Source: Dromiciops gliroides
Taxonomy: Eukaryota; Chordata; Mammalia; Microbiotheria; Microbiotheriidae
NCBI RefSeq assembly: GCF_019393635.1
Contig: NC_057866.1
Location: forward strand, 10,116,223-10,180,222
Length of the DNA stretch: 64,000 bases
Direction of reading: 5' to 3'
Shown: positions 11,698 to 25,026 of the stretch, one piece after another
Layout of the letters: the number at the start of each line of letters is the position of its first letter
Position numbering within the stretch: the stretch's first letter is position 1
Position numbers and translations under genes: made by a program
The notes under the pieces: model-generated
What the model was told of the DNA's origin: nothing
The model's database searches: none
Seen by the model: only the letters and a program-made list of their open reading frames with translations

Positions 11698-11943
11698 GTG
11701 GCTCATCATTTCCCTGGCCAAGCTGAGCCAGTGCAAAGCAATGACCACAATGAGGAAGCACAAACAGCCCAGAAGCCACTTGATCTCCTTTCCAAGTGGA
11801 GCGAGATGGTGGCCAAGGGCAACACGGCCTCATCAGACAGCAGCAAGCTTGTAGTGGGGCCCAGGAGTGCCAGACCAGCCGGAGATAATTTCCAGATGAA
11901 CTCCCCCAAGGGGCCTGATCCAGTCTCGCCCTTCAGACTGTGA
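11698..11943 (+). other. Protein-like short ORF, unassigned
   Basis: An 81-codon open frame with polar, protein-like composition (for example KPLDLLSKWSEMVAKG and MNSPKGPDPVSPFRL). I do not recognise it, see no splice sites or promoter, and it directly follows a SINE. It could be a retrocopy fragment or chance. The remaining 11944-12330 is VPS51 downstream sequence without other features. Confidence 0.2.
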
Positions 11944-12337
11944 GCCTAGGGTTGTTTTTGCCTTTTCTATTGCCAGTGTTTAGCCTAATGCCCTGCCCGC
12001 TGCTTGGGGCAGCTGGATCTGGAGGAGGCCGGGCTGGGCTCAGCCTCCAGTGCTTTTCTTGGGAGGTTTCCCAACATAAAAGCATCACATGCTCCTAGAG
12101 GGCATTGGGGAATGGAGGAAAGCAGGGGGGCATCCTGCTGTGGAGTCACAGACCAGAGGATGGAAGATGGAGGGGGTCCCGCAAAGACCGAGGAAGCTCC
12201 AACCCCAGGTCAGCCCATAAGGCCCTTAGCCCCACAGAGTGGCCAGGCTTAGGCCCTGGAGTCAGGGTCCATACCCTCTGCTCCTCCCCTGCTGCCTCAA
12301 AGAAGGAAATTGGGGCACAGACTGGACAATACATTTT

Positions 12338-12343
12338 TTTATT
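12338..12343 (-). terminator. VPS51 polyadenylation signal
   Basis: TTTATT on this strand reads AATAAA on the VPS51 strand, about 150 bp past the VPS51 stop. Confidence 0.7.
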
Positions 12344-12490
12344 GATGGGGAGAAGGGAGGAAGGTGGGCAGACTCTGAGAGAAGAAGAGTGAATGGCCGC
12401 ATCACCGGAGGGAGAACAGACACCCGGGGCCTGGCCAGGGGAGGTGGCCGGCCAGGGCCGGGCCAGGCTGAGTGAATCAGGGAAGGCCAG

Positions 12491-15400
12491 CTAGCCCCGC
12501 TCACAGATGACCTCCACCACGCTGGGCTCCATGGGCACAGGGTCGAGGCAGCGCAGAGCGGCGGAGGCCACCACCTCATCCAGCAGCAGGTGCACAAGCT
12601 CCTCGTCAGCCACGAAGCGCCACAGGTAAAGCTGCAGAAAGTGGCAGTCCACCTGCACCTGCTGGAGGCCGTAGCGGCCAAAGGTGCGCAGCCGCACGCA
12701 CTCCAGCAGGGTCTTCAGGCTGATCTTGATGATCCCCGTGAGGACAGACACCTGTGAGAGGGGCCGGGGCCAACATGGGCAAGGTCAGTGTGGACACCCT
12801 GCAGGGGGGGAAGGGGCAGGGACAGGGAGGTGGCATGATGCAGACACCTGGGAGGGGAGGGGAGGGTATAGACAAGACCAGTGTGGACTCCCGTGGGGGG
12901 CAGAGATGATACACAGGGGTCAGTATGGACACTGGGGAAGGACAGACTGGGCTGGCCCCAGAGGTCCCTGGGGGCAGGAAGGAGGGGAGACACTGCAGGG
13001 GGGAGTGGAAAGGGCAGGGTGGGGCTTCTCCTCAGACCTTGTTGAACTCCACGGGGCTGAAGACATCAATGCGCTCAGAGAAGAGCTTCTGGATGTTGCT
13101 CAGGAGATTGGTGTCCATTGGGGCACTGGGAGGGGGGCAGGAGAAGTCAGCCCGGGGCTCCTGGCCCCCCCCCTTTAACCCCCCCCCTGCTCCTGGCGCC
13201 CCCCCCCCAACCTGGGTGTGTAGCTGGGCGCATAGCGGCCCTGCTGCCTCGAGCTGCTGTACACTGAGAAGGTCCTCTTGCTGGAATCACTGCTCTGAGC
13301 CTTGCGCACGCCTTCTTCATACAGAAGCCCCACCTGTCAGGACGGGCAGGTGTGTGAGCCCCCCAGCCCAGGCCCCTCCTTTAAAGTGGGGGCTGCCCCA
13401 GGCAGGGACAAGGCTGCTACTGAAGGCAAGGTGTGTGAGCCACGGGCGTGTGGTGCCGGCCCGGGCCCCCCTTCTGTGGATCCCAGTGCGGCCCTTCCCG
13501 GGGTCTCGCTTCATCGGCATGGGGGCCCCCAGTACCTGTACATCAATGGCAGTTGTGTCCTCCACCACACGCTTCATGACGGCCCGCACGTTGCGTGGCT
13601 CCAGTGTTGTGAGCCAGTCACGGGTCTCTACACTCTTGCGGAGCATCTGGGACACCACCAGCCCCTGGACCTTCACATAGTGGGTCAGCAGCCTGCGCGC
13701 TGTCTCCCTTGCCTCTGCACACAGGGTGCTCACGGGGGTCACGGGGGAATGGTCCTGGAAAAGGGATGAGAGAAGGGCCTGTCAGAATACCCCAGGGGCA
13801 GCGGCACACAGTGAGGGGGCAGAGGGCAGGGGCTTGCTGGGCCACGGGCATGGCAAAAGCATGAGGCTTGGAGCCATGGTGTGGGTTCAAATTCTGACTC
13901 AGCCGCTGGTTACCACAATCCAGGTGACCAGGGGAGAATTACCTAAGCTAGGCCTCAGTGCCCTCTTCTCTCAAACAAGGGGGCTGGACCAGATGACCTC
14001 AGAGGCCCCTTCTAGCTCTACACACTATGATGCTGACCTCAGGCCCACCCTGGGAAGGGGAGACATCTCACAGAGGCTTCCTGGATCCAAGTGCTAAACA
14101 AAAGACCAAAGACAGAGCCCGCCCCTCTGGGGGATCCAGATTCAAATTCTGGCTCTGACCCTTCCTATTGCTAAGTGCCTCCTCCTCAGGCTTGGGTTGC
14201 TCAAGTAAATGATGGGGCTGACAACCCCCGACCCGTGTCCTTCCTGAGGGGGTCGTGACAGTGGCTACTTAGCACATCGGAGCTGAAGAGGTGTTGGGGT
14301 CGTCACCTGCCCAAGGAACTGCTCATCAGTGAGGGTGAGGATGTAGGAGATGGCGGAGGTCTCATAGTCCAGGCAGAGCCGGGAGAGCAGCAGGAGCAGG
14401 GCTGGGGGGGTGGCCCCTCCCTTCTCACCAGGGCTGTCGCAGAAGCCTCGGGCAGTCTGGCACATGGAGCGAATGAAGCCCACGATGAGGCCCTCTCGAA
14501 CACCCTGGCTGCAGAACTCGCCCTGAAAGGAGAGGCCGGGAGATGGTCAACTGGGTCACCCAGGGTCACCAGGGGTGAGGTGGGGCCGAGGGGGAGCGGG
14601 TGAGGGCTGGGCAGGAGAGAAGGGCCCAGGGACACGCTCTCTGATCCTTCCTTTCTCCAGAAGCATCGTCCGTGCCCGATGTGGAGAGCTGGCGACGCTG
14701 GGGAGCAGTGGTCTGCCCAGACACAGGCACCTTGGACCCCTCCCTGTGGGCTCTCTGGCCTACACAGCCCTGCTGAGGACTCTGAGCCCCCCCCCCCTGC
14801 CCCCACCCATGTTCTGAAATGGCTTCCTGGGCGGCTGGTGCTGCCCTCACCCTGAAGTAAGACTTGTTGGAGAAGGACACATCCTTGGCAGTGAAGAGGT
14901 GCACGGCGGCCAGGGAAGCCTTGATGTGGCCCAGGATGGCGCTGGACACGGAGGCCAGCAGCTCCCCCAGGCCCGGGCCCTCCTTGCCCGCCAGTCGTGG
15001 GGCAGCCAGGGCCTGACGTACATCCGTCAGGCAGTCCGAGAAGGCGGCACACAGGCCCTGCAGGTGTTGGCCCAGCCGCTCCCGGGCTGCCCGCTCCACA
15101 ATCTCAGTGGCTGCCTCGGTCAGCCCCGCCGCGGGCAGCATGGTGCCCGGGGCCCGCAGGCGCCGGTGGAACCGATCCAGGGCCCGTACCAGGAGGGAAT
15201 TGTCCCCACTGCCCTGTTCTTGCGCCAGCCGCTTCTCCACGAGAGCAAAGTAGCGGTTGCCCAGCTCTCGGGTGAAGGCCACTAGCTTCTCCACGCCTGC
15301 CGGCCCCTGGGCAGAGAAGAGCTCCTGGTAGGATGCCAGCACTTGGCAGAGCCCACTCACAAAGCCGCTGCCACCGCGGTCAGTGAACTCCAGCACATCG

Positions 15401-17077
15401 GGGGCTGGGGGTGAAGGGCCCAGCTCGGCCTCCAGGCTGCCCAGCTCGCCTTCCAGGCGCCCCCGGGCATGGGCCAGGAACTCTTCACACAGCTCCTCGG
15501 CAGGCTCACCCAGGGCCAGAAGCAGCTCCACACACTCGGCCAGCTCCGGGGCCCCTGCGCCCCCATCCCTGTGGGAGGGAGAGAGAGGTGAGCCCCGGCA
15601 GGGCCCCATGGTGCACCACAAGCAGAGGAGGATGGTAGATGGGAGGCCGTGCCAGGGTGGACGTTGGTACCTGAACTTGTGGCGCAGCTGCTGGGCCAGG
15701 CGGGCGGTGATGAGCTGGCAGTCGTCCTGGATGGCTCGGAAGGAGGGCAGGTGTTGGTACTGCTGCAGTACTGCCCGGGCCCGGCCCTGGTACCGCACGG
15801 CCTGCCCGTAGGCCCCCAGCTCCACACACTTGGTGAGGCGTGAAGGCAACTCAAAAAGGAACTGGAGCTTCCTCAGCAGAGCGTGGACACCTGGAGGGGA
15901 GGGATGGGGGGGCGCCTGGAGACAGGTCCCCCCAGTGGCCCCCCCAGCACAGCCCAGGCCCGGCCCCACCTCCCACGGCGAGGCCCAGGCGCTGCCACAC
16001 CTGCCAGTTTGGTGATGCGCTCGTGGCGGTCCTGGAGCGTGGCGCTGATGCGGGCGCTGAAGTCGGTGATGACCGCCATGGTGGTGGCCAGGCGGTCCAT
16101 CTCATCCTCCATCTTCCGGAAATCGTTCTTCATCTTGCGGATGGTGTCTGCGGAGGCCCCGGCCTGCCCTCAGTGTCCGGTGACCCCCCCAGGCGGGGTG
16201 GGGGAGGTGGGGGGGTGTCTGGCTGAGGCCAATGGAGGGGGGGCAGCCTGGAGGAAGGGCCCTCTGGTCTGTCCCGGAGAGCCTGACCTCTGCCCAGTAA
16301 GGTCACCCGGACCCTACCGACCCCTTTCTGAGCCTGTGAAGAGCCTCAGGACACTGGTCCTGCCTGCGCCTGGGCCTGGGGTCCTAGTGGTCAGTCAGTG
16401 GCCGGGAAGCCCTGAGAAGTCAAAGGCAGGGGGCGGGGTCACTGCAGGGAGAGGAAGCTTCCCCGGGGGCGGGGCCTGGCGGGCGGGGCGGGGCCTGGCG
16501 GGCGGGGCGGGGCCTGGCGGGCGGGGGCGGGGCCTGGCGGGCGGGGGCGGGGCCAGCAGCCCCCCTCACCAGTGGCACAGATGAACTTGTTGTAGTTCTC
16601 GTAGACCAGCGTCTGCATGTCACTGTCCAGGGCGCGGATCTGCCGGACCATGTCCGTCTCGCTGTCCATCAGCTGGGCCAGGGGACACTCCTTCCTGAGC
16701 TGGGGGGCAGGGACGGCTCAAAGGGGTGCGGGGGAGCCCAAGAGGCCCATGGGGGGCACAGGAAGAGCAGCGCCCGCAGGGAGGGGAGACCTAAAGGAAC
16801 GGGGCGGGGGGAGGGGGGGGACACTGCGGGGGCGGCGCCCTGGGGGACACTGCGGGGGGGGGCGCTGGGGGGGGTGTCGCCACGGCCCCACCTTGTCCAG
16901 GAACACTTCCGGGTCGAAGTGCGCGCCGTTGAGGTCCGTGGGGTCCCGCGGGTCGGGAGTCGCCCCTGGGGCCGCGCCCTCGGCCTCGGGGAGGCCGTAG
17001 TACAGCTTCAGCATCCCGTGCGCCTTCCGCCGCCGCTCGGGGGCCTCGGGCTCCTCCGGGGACGCCGCCCCCTCCAT
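12491..17077 (-). CDS. VPS51: VPS51, GARP/EARP tethering complex subunit, 10 coding exons
   Basis: Shared subunit of the GARP and EARP complexes that tether endosome-derived vesicles at the trans-Golgi and recycling endosomes. Coding exons in gene order: 16892-17077, 16570-16699, 16001-16147, 15671-15890, 14851-15568, 14307-14522, 13536-13754, 13212-13333, 13038-13125, 12491-12751. They total 2307 nt, 768 aa (human 782). Starts [19 protein letters not shown]. The conserved VPS51/COG1-type coiled coil ([20 protein letters not shown], then [18 protein letters not shown]) spans residues of about 65-130. The end reads [12 protein letters not shown]. Exon 5 is unusually long (718 nt). Donors of exons 8 (GTTGGG) and 9 (GTCTGA) are weak, but frame and homology fit. 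Intron 2 and nearby introns are very GC-rich with a minisatellite. Long plus-strand frames opposite this gene are shadows. Confidence 0.95.
13865..14200 (+). repeat. MIR-like fragments in VPS51 intron 6
   Basis: GTGGGTTCAAATTCTGACTC followed by GCCTCAGTGCCCTC and GGACCAGATGACCTCAGAGG, an old MIR-type copy. A second piece (ATTCAAATTCTGGCTCTGAC) lies near 14130. Confidence 0.6.
16466..16556. repeat. GC-rich minisatellite in a VPS51 intron
   Basis: About four to five tandem units of roughly 20 bp built on GGGGCCTGGCGGGCGGGGC, in the intron between coding exons 2 and 3. G-runs on this strand could form G-quadruplexes. Confidence 0.9.
16800..16885. repeat. G-rich low-complexity tract, VPS51 intron 1
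   Basis: Repeated GGGGGACACTGCGGGGG units and long G runs just beyond the coding exon 1 donor. Confidence 0.75.
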
Positions 17078-17270
17078 GCTGCCCCGGTTGTCCGGCAGCC
17101 CTCCCGGAGTGCAGCTGCTCACTTCCAGCTGTGGGGAGGCGGTCCGGCCGGAAACGCGTCCCCCGGCAGTGCGCGATCCGTCTGGAAAAGGCCTCCCCTG
17201 GAAAATGCGTGAACGCAAGCATGGTTCCGGCGCCCCTGGCGGCCGCACCTGCGCAGGTGTAAAGTAAGGC
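17078..17270 (-). promoter_or_regulatory. VPS51 CpG promoter and 5' UTR
   Basis: CpG-rich sequence directly upstream of the VPS51 ATG. It contains CACCTGCGCAGGTG around 17247-17260, which overlaps an E-box-like palindrome and an NRF1-like TGCGCA core. No TATA box. Confidence 0.55.
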
Positions 17271-17309
17271 TAGCAAGGCACCACCCCAGCCCAGCAGCCC
17301 TCCAGTGGG

Positions 17310-17485
17310 TGGAACAGAGCAGGGAGTCAAAGCTACGAGTTAAAATCCAGCCTCACACCCACTACTGTGTGGCCTGGGCAAACAAACCACTTAGTCTTAT
17401 GTGCCTCAGTTTCCTCAGCTGTCAAATGGAGGTAGTAACAATGCCTCCCCCAAAGTGTCTGGCACACAGTAGGTCCAACTGTGGG
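17310..17485 (+). repeat. MIR-like SINE
   Basis: GAGTTAAAATCCAGCCTCAC, TGGCCTGGGCAAAC, GCCTCAGTTTCCTCAGCTGT and a CACAGTAGGTCC end. An old, nearly complete MIR-type copy. Confidence 0.7.
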
Positions 17486-18829
17486 CAGTGACAGAGCTTC
17501 TGTCCAGTCTCCTCTGTGTCAAACACGGACGGTGGCACGGAAGTAGGCCTGAACTGGCACACATCCCTGGCCTGGGCACTTGGGTGACCAGTTCAGCTAG
17601 CATAGCAGGAGGTTTCCCAACTCATAGGTCATTGTGAAATAATGAACTCAGCTGTGGAACTCCACCCTGAGGCTGAGCAGGCCAGACGGAGGATGGGGCA
17701 CCTGCCACACTCCACCTTCCAGCCCTCCCCGCTCCCCCCAGCCCCTCTCCCCCACTAATGTCCAGGAAGTCTAGAGGAGTTTGAGGTCAGTGGGAGAGGA
17801 GGGGAGGCTGATGGAGAGCCTTGCTGGCCCTTGGCTCAGGGGGTATTTCTGGGTGGGAATCTGCATTAGCGAATGCCCACCATTTGCAGGATGATTACAA
17901 AGCTGGATGAAGCCAGTGATTAATGCAAGGCTGGGCCAGCATGACCTTGAATGGCAAACTAAAAACCAGTTAGCCCTGATCCCATGTTTCACCCTGAAGC
18001 ACTTCAGACCAACGTTTGAATCCCTGACCTGGCTCTCCCGGTTGCTTCTGTGTAGCATGACGGTCTCCCAGCGTGAATGTGCCATGGGCTCTAAGATACC
18101 AAGATTGGGGAGCCGGGGGGCTTGTCTTCAGAGCCCATGAGGACAGGCTGGCTCCCTCTGGCTTCTGGGCCAGAGGCAAAGACTGCCAAATTAGCCTGCC
18201 CTTGTCTCCAGAGAGAACTTCCCTGCAGTCTCCATCCTGAGCTCCTGCCTTGGCCACCCCTGGTGGCCCCAAGGCTGCTCTTCCTTATCAGAGGAAATAC
18301 CCCTTGAATGTAGGGCCCATCTAGCCCATCTGTGTGTGCCCCAGTGCATGGCACAGGGGCACTTCAGAAGTGTCCTCACTCATTTGTTTCTGAGAAATCT
18401 CCGTGGGCTCAACAAAGCTGCCAAAGACATAAAGCATCTCCCATGATGACCTTCTCCATCAAACACGCTCCTGGCTCACTCTGACCCCTGCTTCTCCTAA
18501 CTTCTCCTCAGGTGCTGCCTCCTGCCGACATCAGACATACACTTTGCTGGGGGGCTGCCCCGGTGGACAAAGTCCACACACACCCAAGGCACCTGGGAGC
18601 CTATGGAAGATGAGGAGCAGCGGACCAACATCCTGTCCCCAGTCTGGCCTGTAAGGATGCTGATGAGCTGAAGGGTCCAGGACAGGATGGTGATAGGCCT
18701 GGAGACCATGACCCAGGGTATTTGTCAGCTGGTGACCCTTAGCCTAGAAAAGAGAAGATGGGGAGAGGCAGCTCAGGTCAAGATGATTGGCTTCAGGTAC
18801 TCAAAGGCCTTCTTCAAGAAGGAGATTTG
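17486..18829. other. Intergenic VPS51-TMEM262, unrecognised
   Basis: About 1.3 kb of unique-looking sequence. Short open frames on both strands have no recognisable domains, and I see no promoter island or RNA gene. Confidence 0.4.
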
Positions 18830-18979
18830 GGGGCAGCTAGGTGGCGCAGTGGATAGAGCACTGGCCCTGGAGTCAGGAAGACCCAGTTCAAATTCAGCCT
18901 CAGACACTTAACACTTACTAGCTGTGTGACCCTAGGCAAGTCATTTAACCCCAATTACCTTACAAAAAAAAAAAAAAAA
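18830..18979 (+). repeat. SINE, MAR/WSINE type, full length
   Basis: GGGCAGCTAGGTGGCGCAG head, intact body and a pure A tail of about 17. Looks young. Confidence 0.93.
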
Positions 18980-19599
18980 GGACGGTTGACCCTTCTAGGC
19001 TGCACCCTTGGGCTGGAAGGCAGACAAGTGCAATGGGCAGACACAGCCTTGGGAGTGATGTCCCTGGCCCCTTGGAGAGGTGTCATTGATTCGATTCTGA
19101 CTCATTCAGACTAGATAGTCACTAAGGTCTTTTCCAAGTCTGAAATTCTGCCATGAGTCTAAGAACTGGGGGACTTTGGCACGGGCTGGCTGATGCCTGC
19201 TCCTTGGAGGAGGGGAGGAGAGCACCCAAACATGGCGAATGTCCCAGGAGGCAATGAGCAGGGTGTGCGGTGCACGCTGGGGCAGCATTAGGGGAGTGAC
19301 ATGGGATGGACATGCTGTTGGTTGGCTCATGGAATCTCCATTCTGTGTGTGGGGACCGTATTAAGAACTGGGCCGAGGTGGGGAAACAGCAGAGAGGCAG
19401 GACTTGGGCTTAGTCGGGTGGGTGGCTCTGCTTTCTGAGCACCATCCCTACACGACTTTCCCAGTCATCTTCCCGCTAGGCTGCTCCAACCCCAATGCAG
19501 TGGCTAACGCTTAGTGCTGTCCCCAGGAGACGGGCTTCTCCCAAGCAGAGGCAACACACAGGCTGAGGGGAGATGGCCTGGGATGCCCTCCACTCTGAA

Positions 19600-19912
19600 A
19601 TCTGTTGTTGTTTGCCTTTTATTCTACTAGAGGACCATGACATCGGGAGGTGATGTCCTGATTTGCAGTGAACTGGATTTAAGTGAGGCAGGGCTGTGCA
19701 AGGTCTCCAGACTCACTCACTCCTTCAGTCATGAGTCCAGTAGCAAGATATAGATCAGGACAACTGGAGATGGCCCTGGATGTTTCAGACAATTGGGGTA
19801 AAGTGATTTGCCCAGGGTCACACAGCTAATAAGTGTCTGAGGTGAGATTTGAATTCAGATCCTCTCAACTCCAGGGCCAGTGCTCTATCTACTGCTCCAC
19901 CTCACTGTCCCT
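19600..19912 (-). repeat. Long composite SINE, inverted
   Basis: A 180-bp block (GAGGACCATGACATCGGGAG; GGATTTAAGTGAGGCAGGGC; GACAACTGGAGATGGCC) is joined to a reversed SINE body. The same fused structure occurs at 59265-59520 and 62925-63220, so it is one retroposed family. Confidence 0.8.
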
Positions 19913-19929
19913 CTGAAATCTGACTCAAT

Positions 19930-20260
19930 GTGGAAAAGCCCCAAACCTCAGTGGCTTCCCAGTGCCAATGGAGTCGCATTTAAACCTGTCACTTGGGGCC
20001 CTCCAAACCTCTTTCATACCAGGCCCCTTCCCAGAATACAAGTCCAGGCCACACTGGCCCACTTGCCCACCACACGGACTCCTTTCTTTGAAGGCCCCTC
20101 GTGATCTGCTCCTGTCTGGAGGCCTCCTGCCCTTCACGGTGCTGTCTTGCTCCCTCATCACCCTGTCTACCCCGTGGCACTGCTGTTCTGGCACACATGG
20201 TCATTGGTGCTCCCCACCCCCAGCTCAGGGCCGACAGGACACCAATTATGTTTGTTGAAC
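19930..20260 (+). repeat. L2-like LINE 3' fragment
   Basis: CAGTGGCTTCCCAGTGCCAA, then ACCTGTCACTTGGGGCCCTC and ATACCAGGCCCC resemble the mammalian L2 3' end. Diverged, so the class is tentative. 20260-20540 holds nothing recognised. Confidence 0.45.
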
Positions 20261-20542
20261 CAAAGTGGGAAACGGGGACCCTGAATAGAAGCTGTGTGTG
20301 CACGGCCCACCAGACACTTCTCCCTCAGGTGCGCTATCCAGGCAGGGCCTGGGACAGGGACCAGAGGCAGTGGGTCAGGGAGCTCCCGTCCCTGAGGTTC
20401 CTTGTACCTCATTCCTCCCGATTGCCTCTTGGTTCTAGAGCCCCGTGACCATTCCGGTGCCCACTGTCCCTCCTCCCCCCACGCTGTGTTCTAGAACTGC
20501 TGGACGCGAGGGAGGCAGATCATCCGGTCTGACTCTGCCACT

Positions 20543-21313
20543 ATGCGCTGGCGAGACAGGATCACGGTCCTCTTCTTCCCTCCAGGCGTCGTGCTGACGC
20601 TGGCGGCGCTGCTGCTCTTAGTCCTGCACGTGAGCATCTTCGCCAATGACGTGCACCACTTCTGCATCACCCGGAACTTCAATTTCATGAGCTTCCATAG
20701 CACCACCATCCTCCTGGTGAGCGAGGGAGGCGGGCAGGCGGGGGCACAGCGACCAGGGCAGGCACAGAACCGGGGCCCTCCCTCTCCATGGCTTCTGGGG
20801 GCTCCAGTTTTCACAGGTGATGAGCATCTGGTGGGCCTCCCTGGGGTCACTCTTCGCAGAGCTGATCGAGGACAAGATTCTGAGATGTTTTGCCCTGACC
20901 ATCCTGAGTAAACATGGGGAGTCTGAAAGGGGGGGGAGGAAGAGAGGGAGGGAAAGAGGAAGAGGGGGCACCTGGGGGGGAGGAAGGGAGGGAGGGAAAG
21001 AGGAAGAAGGGGCACCTGGGGGGGGAGGAAGGGAGGGAGGGAAAGAGGAAGAGGGGGCACCTAGGGGGGAGGAGAAGACGGAAAAAGGGAGGGAGCACCT
21101 GTTGGGGAGGAGGGAAAGGGGAGGAAGGAACACCTGTGCTGGGAGGGGACAGGATCAAGGTGAGCCAAACAGTGGAGAAAACAATTCCTGAGCTCCAAGA
21201 GGCTCAGGGCCATTTCCAGCCCCTCTCTCACCCCAGTGCTCAACACGGCCATGTTTATCAACCGCCTGACCTTGGAATTCCTCACCCTCAACTACCGGGA
21301 AGAGAGGCACTGA
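20543..21313 (+). CDS. TMEM262: TMEM262 (CatSper eta), small membrane protein, 3 exons
   Basis: TMEM262 was identified as an auxiliary subunit (CATSPER-eta) of the sperm CatSper calcium channel. Exons 20543-20716, 20808-20907 and 21237-21313 give 351 nt, 116 aa, the human length. Starts [18 protein letters not shown] and ends [13 protein letters not shown]. Hydrophobic segments are near residues 10-33, 53-72 and 82-100. The exon 2 acceptor is the AG at 20806-20807, because FSQVMS matches the human protein; the AG nine bases later would drop three residues. AATAAA at 21372-21377. Intron 2 carries a purine-rich minisatellite. Expression is expected in testis (family knowledge). Confidence 0.92.
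20923..21135. repeat. Purine-rich minisatellite, TMEM262 intron 2
   Basis: About five tandem units of roughly 45 bp, of the form GGGGGGAGGAAGGGAGGGAG, AAAGAGGAAG, GGGGCACCT. Almost purely purine on this strand. Confidence 0.9.
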
Positions 21314-21371
21314 GAGGCTGGCGAGGGGCGAGGCTCGAGCCCGGGGGAAGGAAAGGCCTCTACTAGGCTTT

Positions 21372-21391
21372 AATAAAGTCTGTTGTTTATT
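21372..21391. terminator. Facing poly(A) signals of TMEM262 and ZFPL1
   Basis: AATAAA on the plus strand at 21372-21377 serves TMEM262. TTTATT at 21386-21391 reads AATAAA on the minus strand and serves ZFPL1. Cleavage normally falls 10-30 bp downstream, so the two 3' UTRs should overlap. Confidence 0.75.
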
Positions 21392-21691
21392 TTCAACACC
21401 ACAGCTTTTCCTGAGGGAGAGGGAGTGTGGAGGGGGAAAGGTGAGCTCGGGCTGGTGCTCTGGGGACGCTCCCAAGGAAAAGCAGGTCAGGGGACAGACC
21501 TCGGTCCCAAGCGAGCCCTCAGCGGCAGCAGCCATGGGTCCCTCGCCCCCTCACATTAATGGGGCATTAGCGTCTCAAGAGAATGGAGTGGGAGGAGTGG
21601 GACAGGGAACCAGCACCCCCAGCCCCACACTGGCCACAACTCTCCTCCCAGCCACAGGGGATTCCCATCAGAGGTAAGGAAGCAGAGAGGC

Positions 21692-24507
<2,816 letters not shown>

Positions 24508-24639
24508 TCACCAGAGAGTGGTGCTCCCGCCCCCTGGTCAGGTAAGAGCCCCGCCCCAGCGAGGCCCCGCCCCGAGCCCCGCCCCCTCGGAAACCCCGCT
24601 CCTCCCCACTCCGGCGCGACCAAGACAGACCCCAGGCCC

Positions 24640-25026
24640 CGGGGCGGCTCGCCCCGAAACGGCCCCCGCGCATGGGCCCGGAAAGTCGGGCTGGACCGGG
24701 CCGGGCGGCGGCGGCGGCGCTCACCGGGAGCCGTCGCTTCACCCCCTCCTGCGGTTCCTGTTACTCTTTTCGCTGCCACGTCTCTTCCGGGTGCGGCGCA
24801 AACTGATGACGCCACCACGATCGCGCGCCCCCGCTTCCTCCACGCCCTCCCCCGCATCCGGGGCTATGCGCGTGCGCACTGAGTGAAGGCGGAGCCGAAC
24901 CCAGCGGCCTCGCCCCCTTCTCCCAGAATGCTCTTTCGGCGTCACTTCCGACTTGGCGGGGTATTCGAACGTCCCGCGCCTTCCGCGGCCGACAGTGGTT
25001 TTGTTTCGGCGCGCGAGCAGCTCGAG
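24640..25026. promoter_or_regulatory. Bidirectional CpG promoter ZFPL1/CDCA5
   Basis: Head-to-head starts 24465 (-) and 25027 (+) are 560 bp apart with CpG-dense sequence between. An NRF1-like TGCGCGTGCGCA lies at 24867-24878. TCTCCCAGAATGC near 24920 resembles a ZNF143 core, followed by an ETS-like ACTTCCG at 24944-24950. Then comes the CDE/CHR element near the CDCA5 side. Confidence 0.7.
24955..24969 (+). promoter_or_regulatory. CDE/CHR-like cell-cycle element of CDCA5
   Basis: GGCGG at 24955-24959, a 4-base spacer, then TTCGAA at 24964-24969. This is the spacing of tandem CDE/CHR sites bound by DREAM/MuvB in G2/M genes; TTCGAA is a CHR variant. It lies 58 bp before the CDCA5 ATG. Confidence 0.55.

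Noticed and set aside
14575-16584. Several plus-strand frames of 120-230 codons over VPS51
   Set aside because: Antisense shadows of VPS51 exons and GC-rich introns. The minus-strand gene explains the conservation.
20923-21135. Regular repeats resembling a CRISPR array
   Set aside because: Units are contiguous purine-rich minisatellite repeats without unique spacers, in a vertebrate intron.
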